Shown here in pieces: positions 15,239 through 24,768 of a stretch of DNA of 64,000 nucleotides; positions within the stretch are counted from its first letter, which is position 1; each line of letters begins with the position of its first letter. Below the pieces are notes generated by a model. The model worked only from the letters and a program-made list of their open reading frames with translations. It was not told the origin of the DNA and did not search any database. The stretch is from an uncultured Corynebacterium sp. GTDB taxonomy: Bacteria; Actinomycetota; Actinomycetes; Mycobacteriales; Mycobacteriaceae. Made by a program: the position numbers and the translations under genes. Location of the stretch: the NCBI RefSeq assembly GCF_946222305.1, contig NZ_CAMIHZ010000006.1:1-64000 (forward strand), in the 5' to 3' direction.

Positions 15239-16812
15239 ATGACGGCGAGCCCAAGCGTCGTAACGCACCGCGATTTGGTCGCTGAGCTACGGGAACGGCT
15301 GAACCGCGCGGCACGCGGGGGAGGAGACAAGGCCCGCGAACGTCACGTGTCACGTGGCAAATTGCTACCCCGCGACCGCATTAACAACCTGCTCGATCCA
15401 GGAAGTCCCTTCCTCGAGATCGCGCCGTTAGCAGCGGAAAACATGTATGACGGCAAGGCCCCGGCCGCGGGCATCATCGCCGGCGTGGGCCTCATCGAAG
15501 GCCGCCTGTGCATGGTGGCCGCCAACGATGCCACCGTCTCCGGCGGCACGTACTACCCAATGACGGTGAAGAAGCACCTGCGCGCTCAGGAAATCGCGGA
15601 AGCCAACCACCTGCCCTGCGTGTACCTTGTGGATTCCGGTGGCGCAATGCTCCTCAACCAAGACGAAGTTTTCCCCGACCGCGATCACTTTGGGCGCATC
15701 TTCTTCAACCAGGCCAACATGTCCGCCAAGGGCATTCCCCAACTGTCCGCAGTCATGGGCTCGTGCACCGCCGGAGGCGCGTACGTACCCGCCATGAGTG
15801 ACGAATCCATCATTGTTGAAAACCAAGGCACCGTCTTCCTCGCCGGACCACCACTGGTGAAAGCAGCCACGGGTGAAGATGTCACGCCGGAAGAACTCGG
15901 CGGCGGAGCAATGCACTCCCGCATTTCCGGTGTGACAGACCATTTGGCGTCGGACGATAATGACGCCCTCCGGCGCATGCGGGAAATCATCGCACCCTGC
16001 CGGAATCCAAGCCAGCGCCCTGGTTGAAGAAAGAGCCCGTGCCGGCCCCACGGCCACAAACCGACCTCTACGACATCGTGCCGACAGACCCGAAGATCCC
16101 CTACGACGCGCATGACGTCATCGAAACCCTGGCGGACGAAAACAGCATCCATGAATTCAAAGCGGAATACGGCTCATCCATCGTCACCGCTTTCGGCAGG
16201 TTGGAAGGCCACGCAGTGGGATTCATCGCCAACAATGGCGTGATCTTTGCTGAAGCCGCGGTCAAGGGCGCACATTTCATCGAGCTGTGTGAACAACGCG
16301 GCATTCCCATCGTGTTCCTGCAGAACACCACCGGATTCATGGTGGGGCGCCAATACGAAGAAGGCGGCATCGCCAAACACGGCGCAAAGATGGTCAACGC
16401 GGTCGCAACCGCTTCCGTTCCCAAGCTCACCGTGGTTACCGGTGGCGCGTTCGGTGCTGGCAATTACTCCATGTGTGGCCGCGCTTACTCCCCGCGCTTC
16501 CTGTGGATGTGGCCGAATGCCCGCATTTCCGTCATGGGTGGCCCCCAGGCAGCGATGACCCTATCCACCGTTCGCCGCGCCCAGATCGAACGCCGCGGTG
16601 GCACCTGGTCGGAGCACGAGCAAGAGGAATTCGAAAAGCCCATCCGCGAGATGTTCGACGAGAAGTCCACCTGCTGGTATTCCACCGCCCGCCTGTGGGA
16701 CGACGGTGTGATTGACCCTGCCGATACCCGCCGCACCCTCGCGATGGCTCTCGACATTTGCGCGCAAGCCCCGATCGGGGAGCGCAGCAAGTTCGGCGTC
16801 TTCCGCATGTAG
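15239..16812 (+). pseudogene. accD1: Acyl-CoA carboxylase beta subunit (methylcrotonyl-CoA type), split by a 1-nt frameshift
   Basis: Together the two frames encode a full carboxyltransferase of about 525 residues, best matching the beta subunit of 3-methylcrotonyl-CoA carboxylase (AccD1). Frame one (15239-16027) holds the N-terminal CT domain (VDSGGAMLLNQDEVFPDRDHFG, SCTAGGAYVPAMSDE). Frame two (16024-16812) holds the C-terminal CT domain (FLQNTTGFMVGRQYEEGGI, TGGAFGAGNYSMCGRAY). One A missing within 15992-15997 would restore a continuous reading. The break is in the linker between the domains, and the second frame has a TTG that overlaps the first stop as TTGA (16024-16027). It may be a sequencing error, a recent mutation, or two coupled half-proteins. 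Confidence 0.85.
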
Positions 16813-16831
16813 GGACAGGAGCACACGAATC

Positions 16832-18979
16832 ATGACTTTCAACACTGTTCTCATCGCCAATCGCGGCGAAATCGCCGTGCGGGTAATTCGCACAGTTCAC
16901 GCCATGGGGTTGCAGGCTGTCGCTATTTATTCCGACGCCGACGCCGCGGCCCCACACGTTCTCGCAGCCGATAAGGCGGTTCACATCGGTCCCGCGACTG
17001 CAGCGGAGTCCTACCTCAACATCGATAAGGTCATCGCCGCAGCTCATAGCTCTGGGGCTCAAGCCATTCACCCGGGCTACGGCTTCCTCTCCGAGAACGC
17101 GGAATTCGCGGCACGCTGCGAGAAGGAGGGCATCACCTTCATCGGGCCGCCCGCCAGCGCTATGGAGAAGATGGGCGATAAAATTACGGCCCGCGCCACC
17201 GTGGAATCCCGTGATGTGCCCACCGTACCCGGCATTTCCCGCCCGGGCCTCAGCGACGACGACATCATCGCCGCCGCGCCCGACATCGGATTCCCCGTGT
17301 TGATCAAACCTTCCGCCGGTGGTGGCGGAAAGGGTATGCACCGCGTGGAAGAAATCGCGCAGCTGCCCGCAGCGCTGAAATCCGCGCGCCGTGAAGCGGC
17401 GAGCTCATTTGGCGACGACACCCTGTTCATGGAACATTTCGTGGACACTCCGCGCCACATCGAGGTGCAGATTGTCGCCGATTCCCACGGCAATGTCGTA
17501 CACCTCGGAGAGCGAGAATGCTCCCTCCAGCGCCGGCATCAGAAGGTGATCGAGGAAGCACCTTCTGCACTCTTGGACGAGAAGACGCGCGCCGAAATCG
17601 GGCGGGCGGCGTGCGACGCCGCCCGAGCCTGCGGTTACCTGGGAGCGGGAACCGTGGAGTTCATCGTCTCTGCGAAGCAGCCGGAGAGATTCTTCTTTAT
17701 GGAGATGAACACCCGCCTGCAGGTCGAACACCCCGTCACCGAATTGGTGACCGGAGTGGACCTAGTGGAATGGCAGATCCGGGTGGCCCGTGGCGAGGAA
17801 ATCCCTCTACGCCAAGACCAAATCCACCTCAATGGTCACGCTGTGGAAGCCCGTGTGTATGCCGAGGATCCTGCCGCAGGATTCCTTCCTACCGGTGGCA
17901 CCGTTGGCGAACTCAGCTGGCCCACCGGCGAAAGCGTGCGGGTGGATTCGGGTATCCGTTCTGGCCAGATCATCGGTTCCGACTACGATCCAATGCTGGC
18001 CAAAATCATCACCTCCGCGGATAATCGCGAAGCTGCTTTGGCGCGACTAGATCGGGCCCTAGGGCAGACTCTCATCGAAGGGGTAGTCACCAACCTCAAT
18101 TTCAACCGCTTTCTCGTCACCCGGTCCGAGGTGGTTGCCGGCGATCTGGATACCGGATTGCTGGACCGCATTGTTGGTGACTATGCGGATCCCACGCCGC
18201 CAGTTGCTGCGTATGTCCGCGCAGTGTTGGCGCAGGTGGAACCCAGTCAGGAACACGAATGCGGCGGTTCCCTCGAGGGGCGGGACCCGCGCTGCGCCGT
18301 CGGTGGTGCCAGCGTCCTGTCTTCAGTGTGGACAGCCGGCGACGGCTGGCGCGGAAATGAGCGCCAGGCACCACTGCGCATGCTGTTCAAGGATGAAACC
18401 AGCGACGACGGCGTGGTCGAAGTCGACATGGCTCCAGCCGGAAGCTCAGTTGCTGCCAACGATGAGACCAGCGGTTCCAGTGGCGCTGGTGATACCGACC
18501 ACTCCAGAGTTGGCAGCGGTGCTGGTGGCGGCGACACCGCCGGCTCTCGCGAGTGGACGGTGACGGTGGGCGGCAGCACGCATTCGGTCGTGGTTCAGAA
18601 CCTCATCGGTGCGGAGCGGGCACGCAAGATCAGCGTGGATGAAGTCGCGTTCACTACTTGGGCTGTTCCCGCGCCGGGCTATGTCACTGGCCCGGAGGGA
18701 ACGTTTGAACTGACCCGCATCACCAAGGCCGCCCAGCTGGAAGCAGCAGTTGGAGCGGGAAGTGGCAGCATCACCAGCCCCATGCCCGGCACCGTCATCG
18801 CCGTCGAGGTGGAATCCGGCAGCGAAGTCGCAGAAGGCCAAGCTGTCGTGGTCATTGAGGCCATGAAGATGGAGCACACCTTGAGCGCCGAAATCGCCGG
18901 TGCGGTCACCGTGGAAGTGAATGTAGGAGACAAAGTGACCACGGGGCAGGTTCTGGCGGGCGTCGAACCAAAAGACTAA
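16832..18979 (+). CDS. accA1: Biotin-dependent acyl-CoA carboxylase alpha subunit
   Basis: ATP-dependent carboxylation of biotin, partner of AccD1; with it probably 3-methylcrotonyl-CoA carboxylase in leucine breakdown. The 715-residue reading starts at ATG 16832 (FNTVLIANRGEIAVRVIR), 40 codons inside a longer open frame. The biotin carboxylase domain spans about residues 1-445 (KPSAGGGGKGM, MEMNTRLQVEHPVTE), a variable linker rich in Gly/Ser/Asp follows around 540-570, and the C-terminal biotinyl domain has EAMKMEHT with the biotin-acceptor Lys near residue 679. It follows accD1 by 19 bases. Confidence 0.93.
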   Translation: MTFNTVLIANRGEIAVRVIRTVHAMGLQAVAIYSDADAAAPHVLAADKAVHIGPATAAESYLNIDKVIAAAHSSGAQAIHPGYGFLSENAEFAARCEKEGITFIGPPASAMEKMGDKITARATVESRDVPTVPGISRPGLSDDDIIAAAPDIGFPVLIKPSAGGGGKGMHRVEEIAQLPAALKSARREAASSFGDDTLFMEHFVDTPRHIEVQIVADSHGNVVHLGERECSLQRRHQKVIEEAPSALLDEKTRAEIGRAACDAARACGYLGAGTVEFIVSAKQPERFFFMEMNTRLQVEHPVTELVTGVDLVEWQIRVARGEEIPLRQDQIHLNGHAVEARVYAEDPAAGFLPTGGTVGELSWPTGESVRVDSGIRSGQIIGSDYDPMLAKIITSADNREAALARLDRALGQTLIEGVVTNLNFNRFLVTRSEVVAGDLDTGLLDRIVGDYADPTPPVAAYVRAVLAQVEPSQEHECGGSLEGRDPRCAVGGASVLSSVWTAGDGWRGNERQAPLRMLFKDETSDDGVVEVDMAPAGSSVAANDETSGSSGAGDTDHSRVGSGAGGGDTAGSREWTVTVGGSTHSVVVQNLIGAERARKISVDEVAFTTWAVPAPGYVTGPEGTFELTRITKAAQLEAAVGAGSGSITSPMPGTVIAVEVESGSEVAEGQAVVVIEAMKMEHTLSAEIAGAVTVEVNVGDKVTTGQVLAGVEPKD

Positions 18980-19081
18980 AAACCAACGGCCGCAACACAC
19001 CTGCCGGCCACGAGACCAATAAAAACCGCAGGCCAGCCAACACGCACAATCAACAATCGACCGAAGAAAGAGAGATGAACA

Positions 19082-20227
19082 ATGGCTATCTTGAGCGACG
19101 AACTGGAGCAGCTGCGCAAGAGCGTGGAGGACTTCGCCAACAACGTGGTAGATCCCGTGGCGGCGCAGCATGACCGCGACCATAGCTTCCCCTACGACGT
19201 GGTACGTCAAATGGGTGAAATGGGGCTGTTCGGCCTGCCCATCAGCGAAGAATTTGGTGGCATGGGCGGCGACTATATGGCGCTGTGTGTGGCGCTAGAG
19301 GAACTCGCCCGCGTGGACCAATCCGTAGCGATCACCCTCGAAGCGGGTGTGTCGCTGGGCATCATGCCCATCTACCGCTTCGGCACCGAGGAGCAGAAGG
19401 AAAAGTGGCTGCCCGATCTGGTGGCCGGAAAGGCCCTCGCGGGATTCGGCCTGACAGAACCGGAAGCCGGCTCGGACGCCGGTGGCACTAAGACCACGGC
19501 AAAGCTGGAAGACGGTGAATGGGTAATCAACGGTTCCAAGCAGTTCATTACGAACTCCGGAACGGAAATCACCAAGCTGGTGACCGTCACCGCCGTCACA
19601 GGGCAGCGAGATAACGGTAAGAAGGAGATTTCCGCGATCATTGTGCCCAGCGGAACCGAAGGATTCGTCGCCGAGCCGGCCTATAACAAGGTCGGCTGGA
19701 ATGCCAGTGATACCCATCCATTGACGTTCAACAACGTTCGCGTGCCCGAGGAAAACCTCGTCGGCCAGCGCGGCCGTGGCTTCGCCCAGTTCCTGTCCAT
19801 TCTGGAGGAAGGTCGCATTGCTATCGCCGCGTTGGCGTGCGGTGCTGCCCAGGGATGCGTTGACGAATCCGTGCGCTACGCCAAGGAACGCACCAGTTTC
19901 GGCAAGCCCATCAGCGATTACCAGGCGATTTCCTTCAAGATCGCCCGCATGGAAGCTCGCGCGTGGACTGCCCGCCAAGCATGGCACGCCGCCGCAGAAA
20001 AGATGGTCGCCGGCCAAGACTGTGCCAAGGAGGCATCCATCGCCAAGATGATCTGCTCCGAAGCAGCCATGGACAACGCCCGTGACGCCACCCAAATCCA
20101 CGGTGGCTACGGCTTCATGAACGAATACCGAGTCTCCCGCCACTACCGCGATTCCAAGATCCTCGAGATCGGCGAGGGCACCACCGAGGTCCAGCAGATG
20201 CTCATTGCACGCCACCTTGGGCTGTAA
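19082..20227 (+). CDS. fadE19: Acyl-CoA dehydrogenase (branched short-chain type)
   Basis: FAD-dependent dehydrogenase of 381 residues. Visible are GFGLTEPEAGSDAGG and WVINGSKQFITN (FAD/substrate binding), and the C-terminal IHGGYGFMNEY and EIGEGTTEVQQ. The context suggests isovaleryl-CoA as substrate. However, a Glu sits in the EGT position used as catalytic base by short/medium-chain dehydrogenases, where isovaleryl-CoA dehydrogenases usually have a small residue, so a short branched-chain activity is also possible. It lies between accA1 and the maoC gene, as fadE19 does in M. tuberculosis. Confidence 0.85.
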   Translation: MAILSDELEQLRKSVEDFANNVVDPVAAQHDRDHSFPYDVVRQMGEMGLFGLPISEEFGGMGGDYMALCVALEELARVDQSVAITLEAGVSLGIMPIYRFGTEEQKEKWLPDLVAGKALAGFGLTEPEAGSDAGGTKTTAKLEDGEWVINGSKQFITNSGTEITKLVTVTAVTGQRDNGKKEISAIIVPSGTEGFVAEPAYNKVGWNASDTHPLTFNNVRVPEENLVGQRGRGFAQFLSILEEGRIAIAALACGAAQGCVDESVRYAKERTSFGKPISDYQAISFKIARMEARAWTARQAWHAAAEKMVAGQDCAKEASIAKMICSEAAMDNARDATQIHGGYGFMNEYRVSRHYRDSKILEIGEGTTEVQQMLIARHLGL

Positions 20228-20330
20228 GTCCACACCGCAAATCCCATACCAAGCCACTGGCATGCATCACAGCTCGGCCACCACGCGCGTGAGCCCGGAA
20301 CCGAGTACGAAATCGAAGGAAATGTGAAAG

Positions 20331-20846
20331 ATGACGGAGAAAAAAATCTTGCAGCGGGGCCTGTGGTTCGAAGAATTCGAAGAAGGCGTGACCTACTTGC
20401 ATCGCCCCGGCCGCACAGTCACCGAGGCCGATAACACCTTATTCACCACCCAAACCATGAACACGCAGCCTCTTCACCTCGACGCCGCCTGGGCCGCAGA
20501 ACAACCTGGCTTTAAAGGCGAGCGGTTAGTGAACTCGATGTTCACCCTGTCCGCGGTCGTGGGGCTCAGCGTCTCCCAGCTGACTTTGGGCACGATCGTG
20601 GCGAACCTGGGATTCACGGAGGTGAAATTCCCCGCGCCGATGTTCCACGGGGACACGCTCTACGCCGAAACCACGTGCGTGGCCAAGCGACTCAGCAAGT
20701 CCCGCCCGAACCAAGGCATCGTGGAGCTCAAACACATCGGCCGTAACCAAGACGGCACAGTGGTGTGCGAGGCCATACGATCCACCATGATGCAGTGCCG
20801 CCCAACAGGGGAGACGGCTGCTGAGACAGGAGGGGATGAGCAATGA
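20331..20846 (+). CDS. MaoC-like acyl-CoA hydratase (Rv2499c type)
   Basis: 171-residue hot-dog-fold hydratase. The helix and active-site stretch read TVTEADNTLFTTQTMNTQPLHLD, a variant of the Asp-x-Asn-Pro-x-His pattern of (R)-specific hydratases. In M. tuberculosis the homologue Rv2499c next to citE-type Rv2498c is an itaconyl-CoA hydratase, so here it may hydrate itaconyl-CoA or a related methyl-branched enoyl-CoA. The stop overlaps the citE-like start by 4 bp (ATGA), showing translational coupling. Confidence 0.85.
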   Translation: MTEKKILQRGLWFEEFEEGVTYLHRPGRTVTEADNTLFTTQTMNTQPLHLDAAWAAEQPGFKGERLVNSMFTLSAVVGLSVSQLTLGTIVANLGFTEVKFPAPMFHGDTLYAETTCVAKRLSKSRPNQGIVELKHIGRNQDGTVVCEAIRSTMMQCRPTGETAAETGGDEQ

Positions 20847-21733
20847 CAACCACATGGATTCCGGCAGGTCCTGCACTGTTGTTCGCGCCAGCGGATCGTC
20901 CTGAACGTTTTTCCAAAGCAGCGGACCGGTCGGACATGGTGATCCTCGACCTCGAAGATGGCTGCCGTGTGGAAAACCGCGACGATGCTCGGATGCATAT
21001 CGCTGAAGCCGACCTCGATCCGGAAAGAACCATCGTTCGGGTGAACCCCGCAGCCAGCGAGGACATGCCCCACGACATCGCAGCCGTGAGCCGTACCGCA
21101 TTCCGCCGCATCATGCTGCCCAAAGTGGAAAGCGCGGGTGACATTGACCAGGTCCTGCGCGAATGCGATGGCGTCACTCCCGATGACATTCGCGTGATCG
21201 CATTGATCGAAACTCCGCGCGGAGTACTTAACCTCGGGGAGATCGCAGCGCACGACAACGTGGACGCGCTGTTTTGGGGCGCCGAAGACCTTACTGCGGC
21301 ATTGGGTGGAACCAGCTCACGCTACGGCGTAGATGAGGGGGCCACCCCAGGCGGAGGCATTTCCGGCAACCCCGGCGGTTACCGCGAAGTTCCCCGCCAC
21401 ACCCGCACCATGGTGCTGCTGCACGCCGCTGCGGCCGGCAAAGTCGCCCTCGACTCGATCCACGCCGATACCAGCGACGTGGAAGGCGCACACGCTGAAG
21501 CTGTCGATGCAGCTGCGAGCGGCTTCGCGGCAACCGTGGCCATCCACCCTGGGCTCGTACCCGCGATCCGGGAGGCCTACCGCCCCACGGAGGAACAGCT
21601 GACGTGGGCGCGCAAAGTCACCGAAGGCGCGAAAAACAATTCCGGTGCCTTCGCCGTGGACGGCGAGATGATCGACGCTCCACTCCTACGCCAAGCCGAG
21701 ATCATTGAGGCCAGGGCGGCGTCGGTGAAATAA
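20843..21733 (+). CDS. citE: CitE-type beta-hydroxyacyl-CoA lyase
   Basis: 296-residue HpcH/HpaI-CitE family lyase, a Mg-dependent enzyme. Motifs: LLFAPADRPERFSKA, VILDLEDGC, VRVNP, MLPKVES, ALIETPRG, WGAEDL and the C-terminal AIHPGLV. The M. tuberculosis homologue Rv2498c acts in leucine catabolism and itaconate breakdown, cleaving 3-hydroxy-3-methylglutaryl-CoA or citramalyl-CoA; the cluster here has the same order, so I expect the same role. It is not the citrate lyase beta subunit, since alpha and gamma subunits are absent. Confidence 0.87.
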   Translation: MTTTWIPAGPALLFAPADRPERFSKAADRSDMVILDLEDGCRVENRDDARMHIAEADLDPERTIVRVNPAASEDMPHDIAAVSRTAFRRIMLPKVESAGDIDQVLRECDGVTPDDIRVIALIETPRGVLNLGEIAAHDNVDALFWGAEDLTAALGGTSSRYGVDEGATPGGGISGNPGGYREVPRHTRTMVLLHAAAAGKVALDSIHADTSDVEGAHAEAVDAAASGFAATVAIHPGLVPAIREAYRPTEEQLTWARKVTEGAKNNSGAFAVDGEMIDAPLLRQAEIIEARAASVK

Positions 21734-21795
21734 AAACCACAATCCCACAACAACACCTAAACCAATTCGGCAAGAGAAAGACCAGGGAAGCGATC

Positions 21796-23445
21796 ATGAC
21801 TACAGCCACGGATACGAATGTGAAACTATCCATCGCCGCCGGCAATACCGATCTCCCCCTGCTGGAAGAAACGCTGGGGCAGAATCTGGCCAGGTCGGTG
21901 GCCAAATACCCTGATAACGAGGCTGTGGTGGACCTCTACGGCGATGTGCGATTGACCTACGCCGAATTCCACCGGCGCGTTTTGCGACTCGCTAGTGGTC
22001 TGCACGCCGCGGGATATCGCAAGGGCGACCGCATTGGAATCTGGGCACCCAACCGGTGGGAATGGCCGATCGTGCAATACGCCACCGCCGAAATCGGTGC
22101 AATCCTGGTGTGCATCAACCCCAGCTACCGGCGCCGCGAACTGAATTACGTCATGAATCAGGCCGGTATCAAGGCCCTGTTCTCTGCGGGTCGGTTCAAG
22201 GATTCCAACTACCGCGCGATGGTTAGCGCGACTGAGCACGAATTCGATAACAACTACAAAGAAGTCATCTACTTCGGTTCGGAGCGGTGGGACGAACTAT
22301 CGAACCACGCGATCCTAGATTTGAACGCAGTGCGGGAGGAGCTGGAGCCGAACGACGCGATTAACCTGCAGTACACCTCCGGTACCACCGGGTTGGCCAA
22401 GGGAGCCACGCTGACCCACCGCAATATCCTGAACAACGGCTACATGGTCGGCGAGCGGTTGCGATACACCGATAAGGACCGCGTGGTCATCCCCGTGCCT
22501 TTCTTCCACTGCTTTGGCATGGTGATGGGGAATATTGCGGCATTCAGCCACGGGGCGACGACGATCATCACAGGGCCGGTGTTTAGTCCGCGCGCCACTT
22601 TGGAAGCGGTGCACCACGGGGAGGCGACCAGCCTGTACGGAGTGCCCACCATGTTCATCGCGGAACTGCAGGAGCTCGAAGAAATTGGCGAGGGCAAGCT
22701 GGATCTTTCCACACTGCGTACGGGAATCATGGCCGGTACCAGCTGCCCCACTAAGACGATGCGTGAGGTCATCGACATCTTGGGCATGGAGGAAGTGGGC
22801 ATTTGCTACGGCATGACCGAGACTTCCCCCGTTTCTATTCAGACGCTGCCGGACGATCCGCTAGATAAGCGCGTGGAGACGGTGGGCCGGCCCGGACCTC
22901 ACCTCGAGGTCAAGATCATCAACCCCGACACAGGCGAGATCCTGCCACGCGGGGAGCAGGGCGAGATCTGTGTGCGCGGATACTCCGTGATGAAGGGGTA
23001 TTGGGATATGCCGGTGAAAACCGCGGAGGCCATTGATGAAGATGGCTGGATGCACACCGGTGACCTAGGGCTGATGGACGATGAGGACTACGTGCAGATC
23101 ACGGGCCGCATCAAGGACATGGTGATCCGTGGTGGAGAAAACCTCTATCCCCGCGAGATCGAGGAATTCCTGTACTCGCACCCCGATATCTCCGATGCGC
23201 AGATCATTGGCGTGCCAGATGAGAAGTACGGCGAGGAGCTGATGGCGTGGATCATCATGCACCCCGGTGCAGAACCTTTGACCGTGGAATCGCTGCGGGA
23301 GTTCTGCGATGGTCACCTCGCCAGACACAAGGTGCCACGCTACGTGCATATCGTGGAGGAATACCCCATGACGATGTCGGGCAAGGTTCGTAAGGTTGAG
23401 ATGCGTGAAAAGGCCATCGAAATTTTGGGGTTGTACGCCAATTAA
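21796..23445 (+). CDS. fadD35: AMP-forming acyl-CoA synthetase (ACSF2/FadD35-like)
   Basis: 549-residue adenylate-forming ligase activating a carboxylic acid to its CoA thioester. Motifs: P-loop-like YTSGTTGLAKGATLTH (about residue 193), GICYGMTETSP, GWMHTGDLGLMDDEDY and GRIKDMVIRGGENLYP, with the C-terminal Lys in MTMSGKVRKVEMR. In this cluster no acetoacetate CoA-transferase is seen, so one possible task is making acetoacetyl-CoA after the lyase step; medium-chain acids are the usual alternative for this subfamily. Confidence 0.88.
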   Translation: MTTATDTNVKLSIAAGNTDLPLLEETLGQNLARSVAKYPDNEAVVDLYGDVRLTYAEFHRRVLRLASGLHAAGYRKGDRIGIWAPNRWEWPIVQYATAEIGAILVCINPSYRRRELNYVMNQAGIKALFSAGRFKDSNYRAMVSATEHEFDNNYKEVIYFGSERWDELSNHAILDLNAVREELEPNDAINLQYTSGTTGLAKGATLTHRNILNNGYMVGERLRYTDKDRVVIPVPFFHCFGMVMGNIAAFSHGATTIITGPVFSPRATLEAVHHGEATSLYGVPTMFIAELQELEEIGEGKLDLSTLRTGIMAGTSCPTKTMREVIDILGMEEVGICYGMTETSPVSIQTLPDDPLDKRVETVGRPGPHLEVKIINPDTGEILPRGEQGEICVRGYSVMKGYWDMPVKTAEAIDEDGWMHTGDLGLMDDEDYVQITGRIKDMVIRGGENLYPREIEEFLYSHPDISDAQIIGVPDEKYGEELMAWIIMHPGAEPLTVESLREFCDGHLARHKVPRYVHIVEEYPMTMSGKVRKVEMREKAIEILGLYAN

Positions 23446-23503
23446 GACTGTTCAGCACTAGGCTGGCAACCAGTAATAAAAGTATGAAGAAAGGTGTCGT
23501 GCG

Positions 23504-24700
23504 ATGACTGAACTCAAGAAATCCCCACAGGACGTGGTGATCGTGGGTGCCGCCCGCACCCCGCAGGGCCGCATGCTGGGCGGACTCGCCCCGAAGACTG
23601 CAGTGGACCTGGGTGCGTTGACCATCAGCGCAGTGTTGGAGCGCGCCGGGGTCGCTGCCGACAAGGTGAATTACGTTTTCATGGGCCAGGTCGTGCAGGC
23701 CGGCAGTGGGCAGAATCCTGCCAAGCAGGCGGCGGTGGCTGCTGGCGTGCCCGCTGTGGTCCCAGCCATCACTTTGAACAAGGTCTGCTTGTCCGGATTG
23801 AATGCCGTGATCAACGGTGCACGTCTGATCAAGCTGGGCGAGGCCAAGGTAGTAGTCGCGGGTGGTCAGGAATCTATGACCAACGCTCCCCACGTCGCGC
23901 GGGGTGTGCGGGCGGGCAAGGGCTTTGGTGCCCTGAAGCTGGAAGACACGCTCGAGCGCGATGGGTTGACGGACCCCATTGAAAACTCCTCCATGGGTCT
24001 GGAAACTGACGAAGGCAACGTCACCCGCGGCATCACCCGCGAGGAGCAAGACCACATCGCGGCCCTGTCCCACCAGCGGGCGGAGGCTGCTACCAAGGAT
24101 GGCGTTTTTGCTGAGGAGATTGTGCCCGTGGAAATCCAAGGGCGCAAGGAAACCGTTACCGTGAGCGAGGACGAGGGCATCCGCCCAGGCACCACGGCTG
24201 AAGGCTTGGCCAAGCTGCGTCCGGCATTCCGCAAGGAAGGCACGATTACAGCTGCATCGGCGTCTCAGATTTCCGATGGTGCCGCGGCAGTCGTATTGAC
24301 TTCCCGTGAATACGCAGAAGCAAACGGGTTGGAGATCCTGGCAGTTGTCGGCGAGCACGGCGAGACCGCCGGCCCAGATACTCAGCTGCACTCGCAACCA
24401 TCCCAGGCGATGAAGGCTGCTTTGGATAAGGCTGGCTGGTCCGTTGGGGATCTCGATTTCCTCGAGATCAACGAGGCCTTTGCGGCCGTCGTGGCGCAGT
24501 CCATCAAGGATCTGGACTACCCGTTGGATAAGACCAACATTCACGGTGGTGGCATTTCCTTGGGCCACCCCATTGGTTGCTCCGGTGCACGCCTAGTTGT
24601 TCACGCAGCTCACGAGCTCAAGCGACGTGATGGTGGCAAGGCTGGTGTGAGCTTGTGCGGTGGTGGCGGTCAGGGCGACGCGTTGCTGCTGTGGCGCTAG
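23504..24700 (+). CDS. fadA: Thiolase (acetyl-CoA C-acetyltransferase)
   Basis: 398-residue thiolase. The nucleophilic Cys95 is in NKVCLSGLNAV, the catalytic His in GGISLGHPIGCSGAR, and the second Cys in SLCGGGGQGDA. NEAFAAV is also present. It would split acetoacetyl-CoA to two acetyl-CoA at the end of the leucine pathway, or act in general beta-oxidation. It is the last gene of the plus-strand cluster, 58 bases after fadD35; AAAGGTG lies before the ATG. Confidence 0.92.
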   Translation: MTELKKSPQDVVIVGAARTPQGRMLGGLAPKTAVDLGALTISAVLERAGVAADKVNYVFMGQVVQAGSGQNPAKQAAVAAGVPAVVPAITLNKVCLSGLNAVINGARLIKLGEAKVVVAGGQESMTNAPHVARGVRAGKGFGALKLEDTLERDGLTDPIENSSMGLETDEGNVTRGITREEQDHIAALSHQRAEAATKDGVFAEEIVPVEIQGRKETVTVSEDEGIRPGTTAEGLAKLRPAFRKEGTITAASASQISDGAAAVVLTSREYAEANGLEILAVVGEHGETAGPDTQLHSQPSQAMKAALDKAGWSVGDLDFLEINEAFAAVVAQSIKDLDYPLDKTNIHGGGISLGHPIGCSGARLVVHAAHELKRRDGGKAGVSLCGGGGQGDALLLWR

Positions 24701-24719
24701 ATTCGCGGCAAAACAACTA

Positions 24720-24753
24720 GGGCAGCGCTGCCCGCACCCTTTCAATTGGGCAG
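24720..24753. terminator. Possible terminator between convergent fadA and AEC genes
   Basis: GGGCAGCGCTGCCC (24720-24733) is a perfect palindrome, and CTGCCC (24728-24733) can also pair with GGGCAG (24748-24753). There is no strong T tract, so the role is tentative. Confidence 0.35.
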
Positions 24754-24768
24754 TGCGGTCGCAACAAA

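Noticed and set aside
15985..16030. Programmed ribosomal frameshift in accD1
   Set aside because: Joining the frames would need a -1 shift at C GCA CCC, which is not a slippery heptamer, and no downstream stem or stimulatory SD is evident.
23255..24568. 437-codon minus-strand frame over fadD35 and fadA
   Set aside because: Crosses two well-conserved plus-strand genes and has no family signature.
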